Source: Prochlorococcus sp. AG-347-E23
GTDB taxonomy: Bacteria > Cyanobacteriota > Cyanobacteriia > PCC-6307 > Cyanobiaceae
DNA length: 64,000 nucleotides
Assembly (NCBI GenBank): GCA_003281685.1
Contig: QCBH01000001.1
Coordinates: forward strand, 186,001 to 250,000
Direction of reading: 5' to 3'
Below the pieces are notes generated by a model that was not told the DNA's origin, made no database searches, and was given only the letters and a program-made list of their open reading frames with translations. The translations under genes were made by a program, and so were the position numbers. This document shows positions 62,091-64,000 of the stretch, piece after piece; within the stretch, counting starts at the first letter, position 1, and each line of letters starts with the position of its first letter.

Positions 62091-62134
62091 AACAAATCTA
62101 AAAATATTTACTTACTTTCTAAATCTACTTAAAT

Positions 62135-62785
62135 ATGGATAATAGAACAGCAATAATTAAACAACCTGATAATATTTCTTCTTTTAATGATGTTTATAAA
62201 TTACAAAAAGAATATCAGGATGCATTGATTTTAGATAATTCTAACCCTAATTTTATTTGGATTGGGGAGCATCAACTCTGTTATACGTTAGGTAGAGGAT
62301 CTAGTTACGATAATTTACTATTTTCTCTGGATGATGATAAATATGATGTTTTTAAGATTAATAGAGGTGGTGAGGTTACTTGTCATATGCCTGGACAGTT
62401 AGTAACTTACTTGATTTTAGATTTGAAAAATTTTAATAAAGATTTAAATTGGTATTTAAGAAAAATTGAAGAAATCATCATAAAAATTCTTAGAACTTTT
62501 AATATAGATTGTAAATCTAGAAAAGGTTTTACTGGTGTTTGGATAGGAAATAAGAAAATTGCTTCTATTGGAATTGGTTGTAAAAGATGGATTACGATAA
62601 ATGGATTTTCAATCAATGTTAACTGCGAACTAGAAAACTTTAATAGAATTAATCCTTGCGGGATAGAGAATTGTTTTATGGCAAATATGATTGATTACAA
62701 CAAAAATTTAAATATTCAAGAAGTCAAGAGAATTGTTAAAAAAATCATTCAGGAAGAATTTAATTTTGATTTTGTATCAAAATAG
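62135..62785 (+). CDS. lipB: Octanoyltransferase LipB
   Basis: This 216-residue protein has [18 protein letters not shown], the [20 protein letters not shown] core, the lysine in [20 protein letters not shown] and the catalytic cysteine in INPCGIENC. It moves octanoate from acyl carrier protein to lipoyl domains. It is 45 bp from the divergent lrtA start and 27 bp before the next gene. Confidence 0.95.
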   Translation: MDNRTAIIKQPDNISSFNDVYKLQKEYQDALILDNSNPNFIWIGEHQLCYTLGRGSSYDNLLFSLDDDKYDVFKINRGGEVTCHMPGQLVTYLILDLKNFNKDLNWYLRKIEEIIIKILRTFNIDCKSRKGFTGVWIGNKKIASIGIGCKRWITINGFSINVNCELENFNRINPCGIENCFMANMIDYNKNLNIQEVKRIVKKIIQEEFNFDFVSK

Positions 62786-62812
62786 AAATTAAAATTCCAA
62801 AATCGATTTAAT

Positions 62813-64000
62813 ATGGGTGATTTAGCTTATTGGCCTTCAGCCAAACCTCTTTCTAAAAAAGATAAATTTGCTAAAAATAGAGATTTTATTAAGAAGCTTC
62901 ATCATATAGATCAAATTTGGGGAAAATTAAAATTTCAATGTGGTGATACTTTAGCTGTTTGCGATTTAAGAGGAAAAAACCAAGAAAGATTTTCTTATTC
63001 TGAGCTGGCTGATTTAATAACAAAAGTCTCTTTTTCATTTAAAAATTATGGTTTAGTAAAGGGAGATGTAGTAACTGTAATATCTGAAAATTCTCCAAGA
63101 TGGCTAGTAGTAGATCAAGGATTAATGCGTTTAGGAGCTATAAATGCAGTGAGAGGTATTAATTCTCCTTCAGTAGAATTAGAATATATTATTGAGCACT
63201 CTAATTCAGTAGGTCTAGTAGTTCAATCTAAGGAGATTTGGCTAAAGTTAAATAACAAAGAAGAATTAAAAAAAAGACTTAAATTTATAATCAATTTAGA
63301 AGATGAACAATTTGAAAGTTTAATAAGTTGGAGTAAATTTATTAATTCAGTAGAAAAAGAAAATTCACAAAATAATAATTTTGAAAAATTTAATCCAGAA
63401 ATTGATGACGTCGCTACTATTCTTTACACTTCTGGGACAACAGGAAAACCTAAAGGTGTCCCCTTGACTCATGCAAATTTTTTACATCAAATAATCAATT
63501 TAGCCTATATCGCTGATCCAGAACCTGGTACCTCTGTATTAAGCGTGTTGCCTATTTGGCATTCTTATGAGAGGAGTGCTGAATACTTCTTTTTTTCATG
63601 TGGTTGTTCTCAATATTATACAATTCCAAAATTTTTGAAAGATGATATTACACAAATAAAACCTGTTGTCATGGCAACTGTACCAAGACTATGGGAGGCA
63701 ATACATGATGGTTTTTTTCAGGCATTGAAAAAAATGCCTTCCAAAAAGCAAAAACTTATTAAGTTTTTAATAAGTAATAGTTCAGTTTTCAAAAGAAATC
63801 TAAGAAAGATAAGAAATTTAGATATCAATCAAATAACTTTTAAATCAAAAATCCCCTTACTTGGGTCTGTTATTGGTCGATATCCTTTACATAAATTGTC
63901 TACTATTTTTTTATGGCCGAATATTCTTAGACAACTATGCGGAGAAAAACTTAAATTTCCTATTAACGGCGGAGGAGCATTGCCAGAACATGTGGATCTT
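62813..64000 (+). CDS. Long-chain acyl-CoA synthetase, 5' part
   Basis: This reading frame runs off the window after 396 codons. The AMP-binding core is seen: ILYTSGTTGKPKGVPLTHAN, then LPIWHSYERSAEYFFFSCGC and MATVPRLWEAIHDGFF. It activates fatty acids to acyl-CoA or acyl-ACP, as the AAS enzyme does when recycling free fatty acids in cyanobacteria. The C-terminal part is missing, so the subtype is open. Confidence 0.9.
   Translation, partial: MGDLAYWPSAKPLSKKDKFAKNRDFIKKLHHIDQIWGKLKFQCGDTLAVCDLRGKNQERFSYSELADLITKVSFSFKNYGLVKGDVVTVISENSPRWLVVDQGLMRLGAINAVRGINSPSVELEYIIEHSNSVGLVVQSKEIWLKLNNKEELKKRLKFIINLEDEQFESLISWSKFINSVEKENSQNNNFEKFNPEIDDVATILYTSGTTGKPKGVPLTHANFLHQIINLAYIADPEPGTSVLSVLPIWHSYERSAEYFFFSCGCSQYYTIPKFLKDDITQIKPVVMATVPRLWEAIHDGFFQALKKMPSKKQKLIKFLISNSSVFKRNLRKIRNLDINQITFKSKIPLLGSVIGRYPLHKLSTIFLWPNILRQLCGEKLKFPINGGGALPEHVDL

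Overview
The window looks like a chromosome segment of a marine Prochlorococcus, most likely high-light adapted. The DNA is very AT-rich, genes are small and tightly packed, and many start codons are TTG or GTG. It carries a set typical of that genus: psaE, high-light-inducible (Hli) proteins, a plastoquinol terminal oxidase, pipX/pipY, sepF, the DUF1651/DUF3104/DUF3303/DUF3764 families, and the run tRNA-Thr, tRNA-Tyr, aroQ, miaE, precorrin-2 methyltransferase, der. The genus is inferred from protein recognition by eye; no search was run.

Positions 1-28.2 kb are chromosomal. They hold photosynthesis and redox genes (psaE, PTOX, PrxQ, a CRTISO-like desaturase), thiamin genes (tenA, thiD), a photolyase, a proline iminopeptidase and many very small genes of unknown role. 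At least fifteen of the small genes encode proteins under 60 residues, several with one membrane helix. From about 16.7 kb to 28.2 kb the region is patchier, with gene remnants, tandem hli genes and short family proteins.

Positions 28,270-51,447 are an integrated mobile element of about 23 kb. Its right edge is an intact tRNA-Thr(GGU) gene next to a tyrosine recombinase. Its left edge is a 46-bp exact copy of the 3' part of that tRNA. Paired TTAGTGCA boxes spaced 12 bp apart lie just inside both ends. This matches the tycheposon class of tRNA-integrating elements known from Prochlorococcus. From left to right it carries a small protein resembling a phage terminase small subunit, a stand-alone nuclease-associated domain, three abutting secreted-protein genes, a complete class 1 DISARM antiphage operon (drmD, drmMI, drmA, drmB, drmC), an AAA ATPase with small DNA-binding partners (a likely replication module) beside a near-perfect 26-bp palindrome, two exported proteins of unknown role, a Schlafen/AlbA_2-type protein, a zinc-ribbon protein and the integrase.

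Positions 51.4-64 kb are conserved chromosome: tRNA-Thr, tRNA-Tyr, aroQ, miaE, cobI/cbiL, DUF1823, der, an ECF/CbiQ-type transporter subunit, pipX, pipY, sepF, proC, a glycosyltransferase, recO, a DeoC-like protein lacking the Schiff-base lysine, the hibernation factor lrtA, lipB, and the first part of a long-chain acyl-CoA synthetase that runs off the end.

The main point of interest is the DISARM operon carried as cargo of a phage-satellite-like element. The element could protect its host, and itself, against competing phages.
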